A stretch of 63,598 nt of DNA from Planctomycetota bacterium (GTDB taxonomy: Bacteria; Planctomycetota; UBA1135; JACQFD01). Position 1 is the stretch's first letter; every line of letters begins with the position of its first letter. The translations under genes were made by a program, and so were the position numbers. The stretch covers positions 164,175 through 227,772 of the forward strand of contig JACQFD010000033.1 in the NCBI GenBank assembly GCA_016200225.1, written 5' to 3'. Shown here piece after piece: positions 20,401 through 27,725 of this stretch. The notes below the pieces were generated by a model that had not been told where the DNA came from, ran no database searches, and saw only the letters and a program-made list of their open reading frames with translations.

Positions 20401-20971
20401 GGCAATGACGCTCAGTTTGCGCGGCGCGATCCGCTCGTGGCAGCGCGATTATGAAGGTTCCGAAAAGGATCTGCGCGCGGCGCTCGCCATCTCCGACGAG
20501 ATCGGCGACAAGTTTACAGAATGCCACACGGCGCTGCACCTCGCCAACACATTGTTATCATCGCGCAATCCGCGCCGCAATTTGCGCGAAGCGATGCGTC
20601 TCGCGCGGCTTGCGCTCACGCTCGGCGAAGAATTATCATTAACGCGGCTTCGCGCGCTCGCGCACGCCGTGCGCGCCCGCACGCACTTGCGCGCGAGCCG
20701 GCTCGCCGACGCGCTCGCCGAATCGAAGCGCGCGCTCGCGGTGCTCGACGAAGGCCCGCGCGATCGCCGCCGCGCCGTTTCCGTATTATTTACACATGGA
20801 CTCGTGCTGAAGGAGTCCGGGCGCACCGCGGAAGCACAATTATACTTAAACGAAGCCGCGTCGATTATTAAGAATTCGGCGGAGGCGATGACCGACGTGA
20901 AATTGAAAAACGCGTTCCTGAACGATGAACCGTTTCACCGGAAAGTCATCGAAACCGCGTCGGCCACGTGA
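17477..20971 (+). CDS. serine/threonine protein kinase with AAA ATPase and TPR regions
   Basis: A 1164-residue multidomain signalling protein. Residues 24-290 are a Hanks-type kinase: glycine loop IGSGSTGTVYLA, lysine in VAIKFLHQ, catalytic HLDIKPENVV, DLG in place of DFG, and ASPERL for APE. Residues 330-620 are a STAND-like ATPase with Walker A GETGIGKTRLVDEF. Residues from 730 to the end are helical TPR-type repeats (ASYLNRAIERAAEAGDRRTE, LDKAFTLARETGERRTEA). The architecture resembles PknK and the TPR kinases abundant in Planctomycetota and Myxococcota. The start is TTG 17477. No transmembrane helix is seen, so it is cytoplasmic. A target cannot be deduced. Confidence 0.9.
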   Translation: MPPPSPSSTGFSGEPRPNLRGLAGFELQQEIGSGSTGTVYLATLRKALRGLSAGDRVAIKFLHQHLLDDPAARSRFLREARAGLNVRNPNLVRVFAADEAQVLGSPVLYIVMELVEGSTLRDLLKDGPLPEPLVRSIGEQVSRGIAALHSTGTVHLDIKPENVVFAPGGRAVVMDLGFARSLSPATESEHVEMRAFAGSVAYASPERLRGQLPAAQSDVYSIGILLFEIATGDRPFPGNDPTTVLHGHLENPAPAVSSKNPRVSPFLDAVVAKCLEKTPTLRFADADELAQVLNKAESSAFWQEKLAERARLGAPGLLRRTHLTPFQGRETELHELEAAYARCAAGAFRTVEIIGETGIGKTRLVDEFVARAQLSDDPPVAFYGRCRKSEESQPAEAFVSMLERYLGAPAGSASDVHTARRFRGLIPTAQANIIIDFLRGRRGEDAILQFSRAVADFFEALAKEHPIIAFLDGADEGDAPSARIANAIIERAPAGACFVIGHRPVAAPVDASIESARQRKCLITIALGTLSASDIAAIIDQLIAPGEDRLALRDVLTRVTAGNPGHLSESLRTLRASGALEQTEPATALQSLRIAKPISSIPIPESLAEAIRTRLNALDPIERQALSLVAAAGDRCDAELLVAAFGGDEMSWLRTLSRLETQHSLLSSVAGTFRFARPIVREVIYNSLDREERRKTHGAFAIALEKRLGANSTDRDRLRVAEHARRSSNTMLALKYLPKLADNFRRRGLFERALVLARSAIELLNTLPRKQKPLLESRFDALSTIAECASRMGNRMLERRTLEKCARIATYLQDTSRLARTLLSLGRLSYSTGRYLVAASYLNRAIERAAEAGDRRTESEALLAKSIVISYSGDPGQAGPLLDRALELANDADLRARILLQLGLRGMNLDRPDLAMPQIEQAQAAFKELKMPAALAAAHFQLGRCRADVGQLAQARRDLDKAFTLARETGERRTEAMTLSLRGAIRSWQRDYEGSEKDLRAALAISDEIGDKFTECHTALHLANTLLSSRNPRRNLREAMRLARLALTLGEELSLTRLRALAHAVRARTHLRASRLADALAESKRALAVLDEGPRDRRRAVSVLFTHGLVLKESGRTAEAQLYLNEAASIIKNSAEAMTDVKLKNAFLNDEPFHRKVIETASAT

Positions 20972-21092
20972 CCGGGCACCGCCAAAAAATTTGCGCTCCG
21001 CGACGCACCGCCCGCCCGGCATCGGACTCGCGGCGCGACGCGACTTCTGCGAGAATACCGGCTCGGCCTCCCCGAACCATCAGCACGCCACC

Positions 21093-21872
21093 ATGACTCG
21101 CATCTCTGTTTTTGTAGACGCCGCCAATTTATTTTATGTGCAGCATCGCCTCGGATGGCATGTGAATCCCCAGCGTTTGCTCGATCACATCGTCGGTTAC
21201 GATCAATTGGCCGACGCGTTTTGGTATACAGGCGTGCGCGTCGGCGCGCCCGGCGAAAACGATCAGGAAAAATTCTTAAAATGGCTCACGCACGTCGGCT
21301 ACACGGTGCGCCGGAAATCTGTTAAATCGTTCGTCAACGTCGAACGCGGCGCAACGGTGGAGAAGGCGAATCTCGACGTCGAGATCGTCATGGATATGTT
21401 AACAACCGCGGATACTTATGATGTCGCGGCGCTCGTAAGCGGCGATGGCGATTTCGAGAGAATCGTCGAATACTTACGATCGCGCGGAAAGCGCGTCCGC
21501 GTTTATTCGATAGATTCGGTGATCGCGTTCGAACTTCGCAATACCGTCGGAACGCATTATGTAGATTTCTGGACGATTCGCGCCGACGTCGAGCGACTCG
21601 AAGACGCGCCGGCAATTCCGCCGCTCGTTCCGACGGCCAATCCCCCGATTCACGTTCCGCTGCACAACGCCGCCGCGATGCTGGCGCAGGTTCAGGCGAC
21701 GCCTCCGGAGCCACCCGTTGGTTTAGTTAATATAATTATTCCGGAAACGACGGCGTCGGGCGTCGAAGCCGCGCCTGAAATTACAATTCCCGCCGAACCC
21801 GCGCCGCCGGACGCGGACGCCATTACAATTGTAGAAACCGCGGCGCCCGCCGCGCCGCCGCTCGAAAGTTAA
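21093..21872 (+). CDS. NYN domain (LabA/DUF88-like) protein
   Basis: A 259-residue protein with an N-terminal NYN PIN-like nuclease fold. Motifs include VFVDAANLFY (first acidic residue), LDVEIVMDML and ALVSGDGDFERIVEYLRSRGKRVRVY, all typical of LabA/DUF88 proteins, which are predicted or shown to be metal-dependent RNases. The C-terminal 85 residues are Pro/Ala-rich and acidic, probably disordered. ATG 21093 is chosen because the conserved domain starts at once; the longer frame upstream overlaps the kinase gene. It ends 17 bases from the convergent AAA/DUF4143 gene. Confidence 0.85.
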   Translation: MTRISVFVDAANLFYVQHRLGWHVNPQRLLDHIVGYDQLADAFWYTGVRVGAPGENDQEKFLKWLTHVGYTVRRKSVKSFVNVERGATVEKANLDVEIVMDMLTTADTYDVAALVSGDGDFERIVEYLRSRGKRVRVYSIDSVIAFELRNTVGTHYVDFWTIRADVERLEDAPAIPPLVPTANPPIHVPLHNAAAMLAQVQATPPEPPVGLVNIIIPETTASGVEAAPEITIPAEPAPPDADAITIVETAAPAAPPLES

Positions 21873-21889
21873 GAATATCGCGCGTCATC

Positions 21890-23065
21890 TCATACCAGTC
21901 CCGCGAGAAATGTCTCGACGTTCATGACGCGCACGCCCGAAGCGGCATAATAACGATCGTATCCCGGACTGTCCGCGAGTTGAATTGTATGTTTTGGTTT
22001 CAAGATCGACGCGAATCGCTCGATTGCCGCGGTTGGTTCCGTCGATCGGGATTTGCATTCGACGAGCATCCACGGATTGCCGTCGCGAAGTAATAGAAAG
22101 TCGACCTCGCGTTTTTCCTTATCGCGCACGAATCGAAGATCGAATTCGCCATGCGCGAGGTCCGTCCAGTATTGACAGGCTTTTACTAAATGAAGGGCCA
22201 CCAGATTTTCGCGACGTCGGCCCGTCTCTTCCTTTGGAATGCGCAAGATATCGTACAAATACATTTTTGGTTCGGCGCGAATTGCGCGCTGGAGGCGCTT
22301 TGCGTAGGGTCTCACGAGGAAACAGTAATACAATGTGTCGAGAACCGCGAACCACGATCGAATGGTGGCGTAAGCCTTGCCGACGTCTTCCTTAAGTGAA
22401 TTTAACGATAGCAAAGAACCGACCTGCCGCGGCAGTATATCTATCAATATTCGAAATGCAGTCAGATCGGAAATATTTAGAAAATCGCGGGAATCTTCAT
22501 ATACAATTCGATCCAGCCTCAACCGGCTCCAGCGAATCGCTTCCGCTTCATTTCCATGCAAGAGCGGCTCGGGAAATCCGCCAAGTCGTACGAGGTCCTT
22601 CCATCGATATCGAGGAGTTTTTATTGTAAATACAGCATCCGGAGTTATTGTTATTGCCTTCTCCGCGACTGTAAATGGATGTAAACGATATGGCAAATAT
22701 CGTCCGAGAAGGCTGTCGCTCCCCTTTCGAAAATGATCAAGCCGCGCGCTGCCAGTTACAAGAATCGGAAACTCATGCCCGCTGATGTCGTAGATTCCCT
22801 TCAATCGGCGCTTCCATTGGCGATCTTTATGAATTTCATCGAAAATTACCGCGCCTTTGTTACGTTCGGCTATCGATTCGCGGGGCGATCGTATCCAATT
22901 GCGTCGAAAGGGCTCGTCGTCGAAAAGAAAATAATTCTCGCGGGCGGAAATGAGGTTTCTTGCGAGCGTCGTCTTGCCGACTTGACGCGGACCCGAAAGA
23001 AAAGCCATCTTTCGCTTTGCGAAAGCGTCATTCTCAATCGCGGCCGATAGGTATCTAGTTTCCAT
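21890..23065 (-). CDS. AAA_14/DUF4143 ATPase
   Basis: A 391-residue ATPase with Walker A SGPRQVGKTT (about residue 25) and Walker B AVIFDEIHKDRQ, sensor-like VTGSARLD, then a DUF4143 C-terminal half with the nuclease-like signature EVDFLLLRDGNPWMLVECKS. The function of this widespread, often laterally transferred family is poorly understood; the C-terminal part resembles PD-(D/E)xK nucleases. ATG 23065 matches the usual distance to Walker A; ATG 23101 is also open. Immediately upstream lie two tandem operator-like dyads (23102-23163), implying tight control. The gene stands alone. Confidence 0.88.
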   Translation of the reverse strand: METRYLSAAIENDAFAKRKMAFLSGPRQVGKTTLARNLISARENYFLFDDEPFRRNWIRSPRESIAERNKGAVIFDEIHKDRQWKRRLKGIYDISGHEFPILVTGSARLDHFRKGSDSLLGRYLPYRLHPFTVAEKAITITPDAVFTIKTPRYRWKDLVRLGGFPEPLLHGNEAEAIRWSRLRLDRIVYEDSRDFLNISDLTAFRILIDILPRQVGSLLSLNSLKEDVGKAYATIRSWFAVLDTLYYCFLVRPYAKRLQRAIRAEPKMYLYDILRIPKEETGRRRENLVALHLVKACQYWTDLAHGEFDLRFVRDKEKREVDFLLLRDGNPWMLVECKSRSTEPTAAIERFASILKPKHTIQLADSPGYDRYYAASGVRVMNVETFLAGLV

Positions 23066-23101
23066 CGAAAAGGCAGGCCATTGACCACCGAACATGGACA
23101 T

Positions 23102-23163
23102 GACCAGTTATCGGTCAAATGATAACCGGTCGCGACCAGTTATCAATCCGCTGATACTTGGTC
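23102..23163. promoter_or_regulatory. two tandem 30-bp operator-like inverted repeats upstream of the AAA/DUF4143 gene
   Basis: Four copies of an 11-base half-site GACCAGTTATC in alternating orientation. Copy 1 is 23102-23112 (exact). Copy 2 is 23121-23131, inverted, with one mismatch. Copy 3 is 23134-23144 (exact). Copy 4 is 23153-23163, inverted, with two mismatches. Each pair is separated by eight bases, and the two dyads repeat with a 32-base period, about three helical turns. The block lies just upstream of the start(s) of the minus-strand ATPase, where a repressor or activator would act. No regulator gene with an HTH is adjacent. Confidence 0.75.
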
Positions 23164-23213
23164 GGCCGCGAAAACCGGACGGAAACCGCGCTCGAAAAGT
23201 CCAGATTAACGAT

Positions 23214-24710
23214 CTATGTCCCGACGGGCGCTTCGCGGATGCGGGCGCCGGCTTCGGCGAGTCGGCCGATGATTTCGGCGGTGACCCCGTGATTCGATCG
23301 GGCTGCGCGCATGGCGGCCTCGAAGCGATCGTCGCGTTTCGCAACAAAACTCGAGAGCGGATCGGCAACCGGAACGCGCGTGCGTAATTTAAACAAAAAT
23401 GATCGAATTCTGTCGCGCGCGCGAATGAGCGACGGGCGCGCGTCGGCGGCGCCGGCGCCGCGCGAACCCACCACGACGTCCGTTTCGCCAGCCGTGAGAT
23501 CGAGCGCTTCTGTAAGAAATCGCGCGTCGAGCGCCGCCGAACATGTAACTACAATTCGCCCGCCGCGCGCCGCGCGGATTCCCGCGCGCCACGCGCCGCC
23601 GTCGTCTTCGAATGCGAACGCAAGGAATCTTAAGTTTGGAGTTTCGAGCGACAGCACGCGCAAATCGTTCAAACCGCGCCCGTCCTGGGCGACGCCGATG
23701 ATTTCGAAATCGCGCACTCCGGCCGTTTCCGCGGATTCGAAGATTCGATCGAGCGTCGCTCGCGCGCCGTCCCGGCCGCGTGCCGTGAATATAAATGAAA
23801 TTTTCGGCTGGAGCGGCGCGGGCGCGCCGCGTTTTTGTGAATGTATAATTGCGCGGGTGATCGCGGCCGCCGATTGCGACTTCGGACGCCAGATCCAGCC
23901 GATTCGATGCATCCAGCGCGTGCGAAGGAATGCGCGCCGCACGTCGCGGTGCGTCCGGCGCCACGCATCGCCTTCGATCATTCGTATAAACCGCCCGACG
24001 TCGGCGCGCGACATCGCGCGTCCGCCGTCGTCGGCGTGTCGCTCGAGAAATCTTACAAATCGTACGAGCGCCGCCGCGCGGACCGTCGGCGGCAGCGAGC
24101 CTTTTTGTATCACCGCGCCGTCGAGATCGACGAGATAACATTCGAGCGACGGCGTTTCTGTAATTAACAAATTTCGCGGATGCAAGTCGATGGGTTCGAT
24201 TCCGGAATCGAACGCTTTTTGTACAGTTCCTGCCGCCCGCGCGAGCACCGCGAGGCGCTCCGCGCGGCCGCGATGCGGATCGTTCAAGAAATCTAATAAT
24301 TCGACGGCTCCCGCGAGTTTGACGGTGACGAGATAATGTCTATAAAAACCGAGTCCCGCGGCCGTCGCGACCGCCGCCACGGGTTCGACCGAGGGCACGC
24401 CCCGCGCGCGCGCCGCGACGAGCGCCGCCACTTCCCGCTGGGAGCGCAAGTCGTCGAACATTCGGTCCTTCCATAACAATCGAGGAATGCCGCCCCGGCG
24501 GTAGATTCTTAATATTAAATCTTCCCCGCCGATCGTTATTTCATAGGTTCCGCCGCGCCCGCCGCCGCGCGCACGCGCAGCCGCGATCAGTAACGACGGC
24601 CGCGCCAGACCCTCGGCGAACATGCGATCGCGCCGCGCCGCGTCGACGACGACGCGCGACGGCCCGAACGTTTCGATTACAAATCCGCTTGGGATTTCGC
24701 TGGCGGCCAT
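23214..24710 (-). CDS. Kdo/lipopolysaccharide-kinase-like domain fused to a GT2-like domain
   Basis: A 498-residue two-domain protein. Residues 1-300 resemble the WaaP/Kdo kinase family (eukaryote-like kinase fold): RGGTYEITIGGEDLILRIYRRGG, then catalytic IDLHPRNLLI and metal-binding YLVDLDGAVI. Residues 310-495 start ISFIFTARGRDGARATLDRI and contain DFEIIGVAQD and FEDDGGAWRAGIRAARGG, like a GT-A type glycosyltransferase but with a weak DxD. It would phosphorylate the lipid A-core Kdo and may add or modify a sugar in the same pathway. GT9, GT2 and UGM-like genes within 12 kb support an envelope-polysaccharide role. The kinase half is more certain than the transferase half. Confidence 0.75.
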   Translation of the reverse strand: MAASEIPSGFVIETFGPSRVVVDAARRDRMFAEGLARPSLLIAAARARGGGRGGTYEITIGGEDLILRIYRRGGIPRLLWKDRMFDDLRSQREVAALVAARARGVPSVEPVAAVATAAGLGFYRHYLVTVKLAGAVELLDFLNDPHRGRAERLAVLARAAGTVQKAFDSGIEPIDLHPRNLLITETPSLECYLVDLDGAVIQKGSLPPTVRAAALVRFVRFLERHADDGGRAMSRADVGRFIRMIEGDAWRRTHRDVRRAFLRTRWMHRIGWIWRPKSQSAAAITRAIIHSQKRGAPAPLQPKISFIFTARGRDGARATLDRIFESAETAGVRDFEIIGVAQDGRGLNDLRVLSLETPNLRFLAFAFEDDGGAWRAGIRAARGGRIVVTCSAALDARFLTEALDLTAGETDVVVGSRGAGAADARPSLIRARDRIRSFLFKLRTRVPVADPLSSFVAKRDDRFEAAMRAARSNHGVTAEIIGRLAEAGARIREAPVGT

Positions 24711-24812
24711 GATTGATAAATTTATCGTTCGCGTCGCGCGGGATTCGCGGCGCGGACGATGACGACTCCATCTTGAGCCCGCGCGGCCCGCGGATCAAGT
24801 TCGCGGGGCGAA

Positions 24813-26588
24813 TTACGGGCCTAATTGGATCGTTTGCTGATCCATGGCGACCGGCGCGCTCATCCCCGTGGCGGCCCAGAGCTGCTGCGCCTGCCGGCCT
24901 GCATTATTTGTATAATTTTCGTTACGAAGGAAATCGATATATTCTTTCGAACTCGTTTGATAATAAAGCGTCGCCGTCGCCCTGACCGCGCCCGCCGGAA
25001 TTGCATAAAGCGTGTCGTCCCAATACTGCCCGTCGGCATAGGTTGCGTTCACGGGCTGCGCCTGCGCCGCTTCGAAGGCAAGATTATTAAATCCGCGCGG
25101 CGGAATGCGGTTGTCCTTGAAAATTTTATTAACCACCGCGAAATGAAACGACGGCCCCGTCGGGTAACCCGTCGTCTGCGCCATGTTTTCGTCGAGGCCG
25201 AGCGCGATTTCATATATTTTCGTGTCGTCGCCATAAAGTTGCGCGCGTTTGGAATTATAAAACCCGCGTTCCGCGACCAGCGCGTTGTTCGTATCGTAAA
25301 ATTTAATATTGATCCACATCCGCCGGCCCTCGCCGTATCCCGTCGGAAGTTTGTGGCCGGTTTGATTAATAATCCGAACGTTGATCGCGTCGCCGATCTT
25401 TGTCAATTCCATGTCCGACGCTTTTTGTAAGAAATCGACGTTCGCCGCGATCGCTTCGTCCGCCATTACTTGCGTCAATCCCGATACCTCGTTCACTCCG
25501 TAAAGCGCGAGCGACTTGTCGAGTATTAATACAGCATTCAAAACCCAACTGTTCGCGCCGCGAAAGCCGTGATAGGGAAGGTCGTCGCGGTACGTTCCCG
25601 AATAGCCCGGCGCGCACGCCGTGCCGCTTGTCGCGGGCATGTGGCAATCCTGACACGTGCTGACGAGTGATTTGTTACCTCCGAATTTGCCTTTCATATC
25701 AATCGGCGCGACCGCGAATGCGCTGTTTTCCCATTCGCTGAACGTGCGCTCGAGCGGGAATTCATCCGTCTTCAATTGCGTCGGATGCGGCGTGTTCGGA
25801 TCGTTAAGAACATAACTATCGGCCGCCGCCGGTTGCGCGCCTCCGACGCGCGAGAAGGCCGGATTGCTAACATCGTGGCACGTGCCGCACAATTTTGCTT
25901 TTAAATGAAACGGCGACTGCCGCCATTCGTGCCAGAAAAAGTCGTAGCCGAGATCGAACGGTCCGCGGCGCCGGTCGAACGGATCGACGACGAAATTGCC
26001 GCTGTTATGATCGGCGGGTATCTGTTGTAAACCCTTCAAGATCGCGAAATCGTCGTCGGGGCTTGCGTTCTCCTCATAATTAGGATTCACCATCCGATGG
26101 CAGAAATGACACGTGACGCCGTCGTAATCTTTATCTTTCATCGCCGATCCGTCGGTCGGCGTGCTGTGGCCCGAGAGCCAGCCGCCGGGCGAATGGCATC
26201 GAAGGCACAAATCGCCGACGAATTTCGCGTCCTGTTCGGCGACGGCGAGGCACGCGTGAAACAGCGGATCGCGCATCGCGTTCGCCATCATGCTCGTCTG
26301 CCACGGATAATACATTTCCGTCGAGGAATCGAAATTGCCGTGACAATAACTACAATAAAGCGCCGGTTGAATTTCGTTAGCAAGCTCCCCCGGCTGCGTG
26401 CCCGGGAGTTTGAAATCCGTGACGGTGAGTCCCCCGTCCTTCGATTTGCCGCGCGCCATCGAATGAATTGCGCGCGGCGTAGCGTTCGAATTTGATACAA
26501 TCGCGACTCCAAAAATCGACGCGCCTGCAATCGCAAGAAGTACGGTTTTCGCAAGGTTGCGAACGAGTGGCATCAGATGTTTTTGCAT
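24813..26588 (-). CDS. exported pentahaem c-type cytochrome
   Basis: A 591-residue protein with an N-terminal signal (NLAKTVLLAIAGASIFGVAIV) and five CxxCH haem c sites: CSYCH, CLRCH, CHFCH, CGTCH and CQDCH, all in the first 330 residues. The C-terminal 270 residues have no further haem motif and look like a beta-rich domain (INQTGHKLPTGYGEGRRMWI). The protein would act in the periplasm or on the outer surface in electron transfer. No quinol oxidase, maturation genes or other redox partners adjoin it, so its partner is unknown. Start ATG 26588; a second ATG five codons later would serve the signal equally. Confidence 0.9.
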   Translation of the reverse strand: MQKHLMPLVRNLAKTVLLAIAGASIFGVAIVSNSNATPRAIHSMARGKSKDGGLTVTDFKLPGTQPGELANEIQPALYCSYCHGNFDSSTEMYYPWQTSMMANAMRDPLFHACLAVAEQDAKFVGDLCLRCHSPGGWLSGHSTPTDGSAMKDKDYDGVTCHFCHRMVNPNYEENASPDDDFAILKGLQQIPADHNSGNFVVDPFDRRRGPFDLGYDFFWHEWRQSPFHLKAKLCGTCHDVSNPAFSRVGGAQPAAADSYVLNDPNTPHPTQLKTDEFPLERTFSEWENSAFAVAPIDMKGKFGGNKSLVSTCQDCHMPATSGTACAPGYSGTYRDDLPYHGFRGANSWVLNAVLILDKSLALYGVNEVSGLTQVMADEAIAANVDFLQKASDMELTKIGDAINVRIINQTGHKLPTGYGEGRRMWINIKFYDTNNALVAERGFYNSKRAQLYGDDTKIYEIALGLDENMAQTTGYPTGPSFHFAVVNKIFKDNRIPPRGFNNLAFEAAQAQPVNATYADGQYWDDTLYAIPAGAVRATATLYYQTSSKEYIDFLRNENYTNNAGRQAQQLWAATGMSAPVAMDQQTIQLGP

Positions 26589-26673
26589 GTTGTCGGGCTG
26601 GGCGCCGAAGTTTACTCCATAGAATGGCGTGCGCGGTTCGTAACGGCCCGCAGTTGATTAAAATCGAGAACGC

Positions 26674-27705
26674 TTGAGCGACTATCTAATCATCCGGCTT
26701 TCGGCCCTCGGCGATGTCCTGTTCGCGCTTTCGGTCGCAGAACGGCTCCGTCGCGCGCAACCCGCGTCCGGCATTGCATTTTTGGTGGAAGACCGATTTG
26801 CGTCCATCGTCGCCGCACATCCGGCCGTGAGTGAAACGATCGCGTTTCCGCGACGCGAGGGAATTGGATCCATTTGGCGAACGGTCCGGCAACTCGGAAC
26901 GCGAAAATTTGACGCCGTCCTTGACCTGCAGTCGAACGCGAAGTCCGCGATGTTCCTCGCCGCGATGCGCGGATTATTAAAAATAGGATTCGACCGCGGC
27001 GCGGGGCGCGAAGGCAATTATTTATTTTTAACAAAACGCGTGGTGCCGCCCGACTCGGCGGTCCACCGCGTCGACCGGTTCCTGAGTCTGCTCGCTCCGC
27101 TTGGAATCGAAATGACGCGCGAGTCGCCGAGCGCATTTCGACTGTCCGATGCGGCCTACGATCGCGCGCGCGCACTGCTCGCACGGGCCGGCGACAGGCT
27201 AAAAGTAATCATGCATCCGGGAACGTCGACATTCGGATTATTAAAACGTTGGGAACCGGAACGCTTCGGCAGACTCGCGAAACAAATTGCAGTCATTCCC
27301 GGCGCGGCAACATTTGTAACATGCGGACCGGGCGAGGAGCCTCTCGCGCGCGCCGCGGAGGAGGCGTCGTGCGGATCGGCGATGGCGCTGCCGCCCGCGA
27401 GGGATTTATTAGATTTGACCGCGCTGCTCGCGGGGGCGGACCTCGTCGTCGCGGCCGACACGGGTCCTCTCCATCTCGCAAATCGCATGGGCACGCCCGT
27501 CGTCGCGCTTTTCGGACCCAAAGATTACAAAAAATACGGCCCCGCTTTCGACCCGCACGCGATCGTCCGCCGCGAAGATGTGCCCTGTTCGCCGTGCGCG
27601 CGGCGGTGGTGCGACGCGCCCGCGTGCATGGCGTCGATCACCGTGGAAGAAGTCGCGTTCGCCGCGCGCGGAATGTTAACAAAAAAGCGGGCGATGGTTT
27701 TTTAA
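26674..27705 (+). CDS. glycosyltransferase family 9 (heptosyltransferase-like)
   Basis: A 343-residue GT9 protein, the family that adds ADP-heptose to the LPS inner core. Diagnostic segments are the N-terminal LIIRLSALGDVLFALSVAE, FDAVLDLQSNAKSA, HPGTSTFGLLKRW and the nucleotide-binding VVAADTGPLHLANRMGTPVVALFGP. A cysteine-rich stretch follows near the end (CSPCARRWCDAPAC), which is usual in this family. The start is TTG at 26674, preceded by TAAAAT nine bases upstream as a possible -10 box and by no Shine-Dalgarno. It is divergent from the cytochrome gene. Confidence 0.9.
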   Translation: MSDYLIIRLSALGDVLFALSVAERLRRAQPASGIAFLVEDRFASIVAAHPAVSETIAFPRREGIGSIWRTVRQLGTRKFDAVLDLQSNAKSAMFLAAMRGLLKIGFDRGAGREGNYLFLTKRVVPPDSAVHRVDRFLSLLAPLGIEMTRESPSAFRLSDAAYDRARALLARAGDRLKVIMHPGTSTFGLLKRWEPERFGRLAKQIAVIPGAATFVTCGPGEEPLARAAEEASCGSAMALPPARDLLDLTALLAGADLVVAADTGPLHLANRMGTPVVALFGPKDYKKYGPAFDPHAIVRREDVPCSPCARRWCDAPACMASITVEEVAFAARGMLTKKRAMVF

Positions 27706-27725
27706 ATTTAATGATCCGAAAATAA

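Noticed and set aside
23066..23101. Earlier ATG (23101) for the AAA/DUF4143 gene
   Set aside because: Not excluded, but the extra 12 residues are unusual for the family and the start would abut the operator dyad directly; ATG 23065 gives normal spacing.
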